A DNA stretch of 43,894 nucleotides from an uncultured Bacteroidales bacterium (GTDB lineage: Bacteria > Bacteroidota > Bacteroidia > Bacteroidales > Muribaculaceae). Positions 42,560-43,894 of this stretch are shown here, piece after piece. Location: NCBI GenBank assembly GCA_902781045.1, contig CACZHT010000024.1:1-43894 (forward strand). Reading direction: 5' to 3'. The position numbers and the translations under genes were made by a program. Under the pieces are notes generated by a model. That model had not been told where the DNA came from. It did not search any database and worked only from the letters and a program-made list of their open reading frames with translations. Numbering within the stretch: the stretch's first letter is position 1; the number at the start of each line of letters is the position of its first letter.

Positions 42560-43195
42560 ATGATTATGACAATCCGATTAGAACAACCTGGTGATTACCG
42601 TGAGGTGGAGAACCTTACCCGCGAAGCCTTCTGGAACATTTACCGTCCCGGCTGCACCGAACATTATGTCCTCAATCAATACCGTAGCAATCCCGATTTT
42701 ATCCCCGATCTCGACCTGGTGATGGAAGAGGACGGACGCATTATGGGACACATCATGTTTTCTAGGGCTGAACTAATTCTCGATGATGGCACGCGCCGTT
42801 CGTCGTGGACCTTCGGCCCCATCAGCATCCATCCCGACTATAAACGCAAAGGCTACGGCCTCAAGTTGTTAAACTACGCTCTAGAGAAAGCCCGTGCAAT
42901 GAGCATCGGCTTCCTGTGTATGGAGGGTAATATCGACTTCTATCGCTATGCGGGCTTCGACTTGGCCAGCAAGATGGGCATCCATTACCATGCCGAGCCG
43001 CGCGATGCCGAGGTGCCTTATTTCCTCGCCCAGGAACTCATCCCCGGCTGGCTGAAAAACAACGGCATCATTGAGGCCACTTATTGCCCTCCCAGGGGCT
43101 ACTTTGTCGCCGATGAGAACGCCGAAGCCTATGAGGCCTATGAAGCAACCTTCCCCGAAAAAGTAAAACTTCACCTGCCAGGGCAATTAGTATAA
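42560..43195 (+). CDS. GNAT family N-acetyltransferase
   Basis: A 211-residue GNAT enzyme. The fold is clear: TIRLEQPGDYREVENLTREAFW start, a strand GHIMFSRAELIL, the acetyl-CoA site FGPISIHPDYKRKGYGLKLLNYALEK (pyrophosphate loop at RKGYG), and FYRYAGFDLA. The substrate is unknown. The ATG at 42566 is an alternative start. Lies 17 nt after the receptor-like gene and 12-30 nt before a CatA-like acyltransferase, so it probably shares transcripts with both. Confidence 0.92.
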   Translation: MIMTIRLEQPGDYREVENLTREAFWNIYRPGCTEHYVLNQYRSNPDFIPDLDLVMEEDGRIMGHIMFSRAELILDDGTRRSSWTFGPISIHPDYKRKGYGLKLLNYALEKARAMSIGFLCMEGNIDFYRYAGFDLASKMGIHYHAEPRDAEVPYFLAQELIPGWLKNNGIIEATYCPPRGYFVADENAEAYEAYEATFPEKVKLHLPGQLV

Positions 43196-43225
43196 TCTGT
43201 AATAAACATGATGCCTAATATAATG

Positions 43226-43843
43226 ATGAAACAGGAAATCAATCCAAAGGATACCAATCGGGCGCTGGCATTTGAGTTGTGGATGAAATCACCCATGCCG
43301 ATGGTGACGCTCACCAAGACCATCGACGTGACGCGGCTATATAAGGTAAGTCGGCGGCGCGGGTTGAAGTTCAACATGCTCCTGTGCTGGAGCATTGGCA
43401 ATGCGGCGTTACGCATTGAGGAGTTTTACATGTTGCCCCAGAACGGGAAACTGTACAAATTCGATCGTATGGCCATTAACGTAATAGTTGACAACGTTAT
43501 GGGTGGGCTAAGTTTTTGCGACATTGCCGTTACCGACAATCTGGAGCTGTTTAACGTCAATTACCTGCATCTGACCAAGACTATCAGTCAAACCTGTCAG
43601 GACATTTTAGACGATGAAGCCGTAATTGTCGGCACATCGGCTGTGACTGGCACAGAGCTCGACAGCATTGTCAACCAGTACACCGACCAGTTCTGCAATC
43701 CGATGGTGATGTGGGGCCGTTATCGCAAGAAGTTGCTAAAAGTCACCCTTCCCATCTCGTTCCAGTTCCATCATGCACAGATGGACGGTGGTCATGCCGC
43801 CCGATTCTTAGAAGAACTGCAAAAGACAATCAACACGATATAA
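43226..43843 (+). CDS. CatA-like O-acetyltransferase (chloramphenicol acetyltransferase fold)
   Basis: A 205-residue enzyme of the chloramphenicol acetyltransferase superfamily. The catalytic HHAQMDG motif stands near the C-terminus, preceded by SFQFHH; the N-terminal half has the usual PMVTLTKTIDVTRL and KFNMLLCWSIGNAA. Classical members inactivate chloramphenicol as trimers; this chromosomal branch is shared by many Bacteroidales and may act on another acceptor, so resistance should not be assumed. The start at 43226 follows the family; an in-frame ATG at 43208 adds six residues. Confidence 0.9.
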   Translation: MKQEINPKDTNRALAFELWMKSPMPMVTLTKTIDVTRLYKVSRRRGLKFNMLLCWSIGNAALRIEEFYMLPQNGKLYKFDRMAINVIVDNVMGGLSFCDIAVTDNLELFNVNYLHLTKTISQTCQDILDDEAVIVGTSAVTGTELDSIVNQYTDQFCNPMVMWGRYRKKLLKVTLPISFQFHHAQMDGGHAARFLEELQKTINTI

Positions 43844-43857
43844 ATATACAAGATTTC

Positions 43858-43894
43858 ATGACACTTCGACCATTCAATATCAACGATGCTCCGA
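43858..43894 (+). CDS. Start of a further gene, probably a GNAT acetyltransferase (cut by window end)
   Basis: Only twelve codons are visible (MTLRPFNINDAP). The pattern of a basic strand followed by NINDAP resembles the beginning of GNAT acetyltransferases. It starts 14 nt after the CatA-like gene in the same direction, so it likely belongs to that unit. Confidence 0.5.
   Translation, partial: MTLRPFNINDAP

Overview
The window is chromosomal DNA of a Bacteroidota species, most likely a gut-associated member of the Bacteroidales (Muribaculaceae/Prevotellaceae-like). The evidence is the promoters of the TTTG / TAnnTTTG type, the absence of strong Shine-Dalgarno sequences, the DUF4492-cydAB set, the DUF6242-DUF6089-uppS-bamA-ompH block, T9SS-type C-terminal tails, and outer-membrane receptors of the CarboxypepD_reg plus beta-barrel type. 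Genes are GC-rich and spacers AT-rich. The species cannot be fixed from sequence reading alone.

Layout. 1-1.8 kb: tRNA-Gln (minus), a GYF_2/CD225 membrane protein, then a gene-free spacer full of palindromes. 1.8-14.9 kb: a surface/secreted protein island. It holds a 2240-residue multidomain adhesin-like protein, a PKD protein with a C-terminal dockerin pair, and a minus-strand two-gene operon encoding a propeller-like dockerin protein and a phosphodiester glycosidase with a dockerin pair. 15.1-17.2 kb: nagA, tRNA-His and a small exported protein. 17.2-19.9 kb: a decayed area with an apparently 5'-truncated dockerin protein and short remnants. 19.9-27.5 kb (minus): the envelope-biogenesis cluster DUF6242 lipoprotein, DUF6089, uppS, bamA and three OmpH/Skp chaperone paralogues, with a 17-unit 9-bp tandem array between two ompH genes. 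27.6-31.1 kb: prmC, an almost perfect-symmetry palindrome, an unusual lipoprotein that joins a nucleoside-hydrolase-like domain to a zeta-toxin-like P-loop kinase, and a small lipoprotein. 31.3-36.2 kb: a PKD/T9SS secreted protein directly followed by DUF4492, cydA and cydB. 36.2-38.5 kb: dapF (convergent, overlapping cydB) and a MalY/PatB-type C-S lyase. 38.5-39.0 kb: a multi-branched hairpin element. 39.0-42.5 kb: a membrane LytTR regulator divergent from a TonB-type outer-membrane protein, with direct repeats between them. 42.6-43.9 kb: three acyltransferase genes, the last cut by the window end.

How the parts work together. The uppS-bamA-ompH block serves cell-wall lipid carrier supply and outer-membrane protein assembly. 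cydAB is the microaerobic respiratory oxidase. nagA handles amino-sugar recycling, and dapF makes the cell-wall/lysine precursor meso-DAP. The surface island (CHB_HEX-like, B-repeat, PKD, dockerin modules) points to glycan or host-surface interaction. No cohesin, SusC/SusD pair, CRISPR array or transposase gene was seen. The most interesting items are the nucleoside-hydrolase/kinase lipoprotein fusion, the multi-branched hairpin element at 38.6-38.95 kb, the 34-bp-arm palindrome at 28.5 kb, and the dockerin family whose DNA shows signs of sequence exchange.
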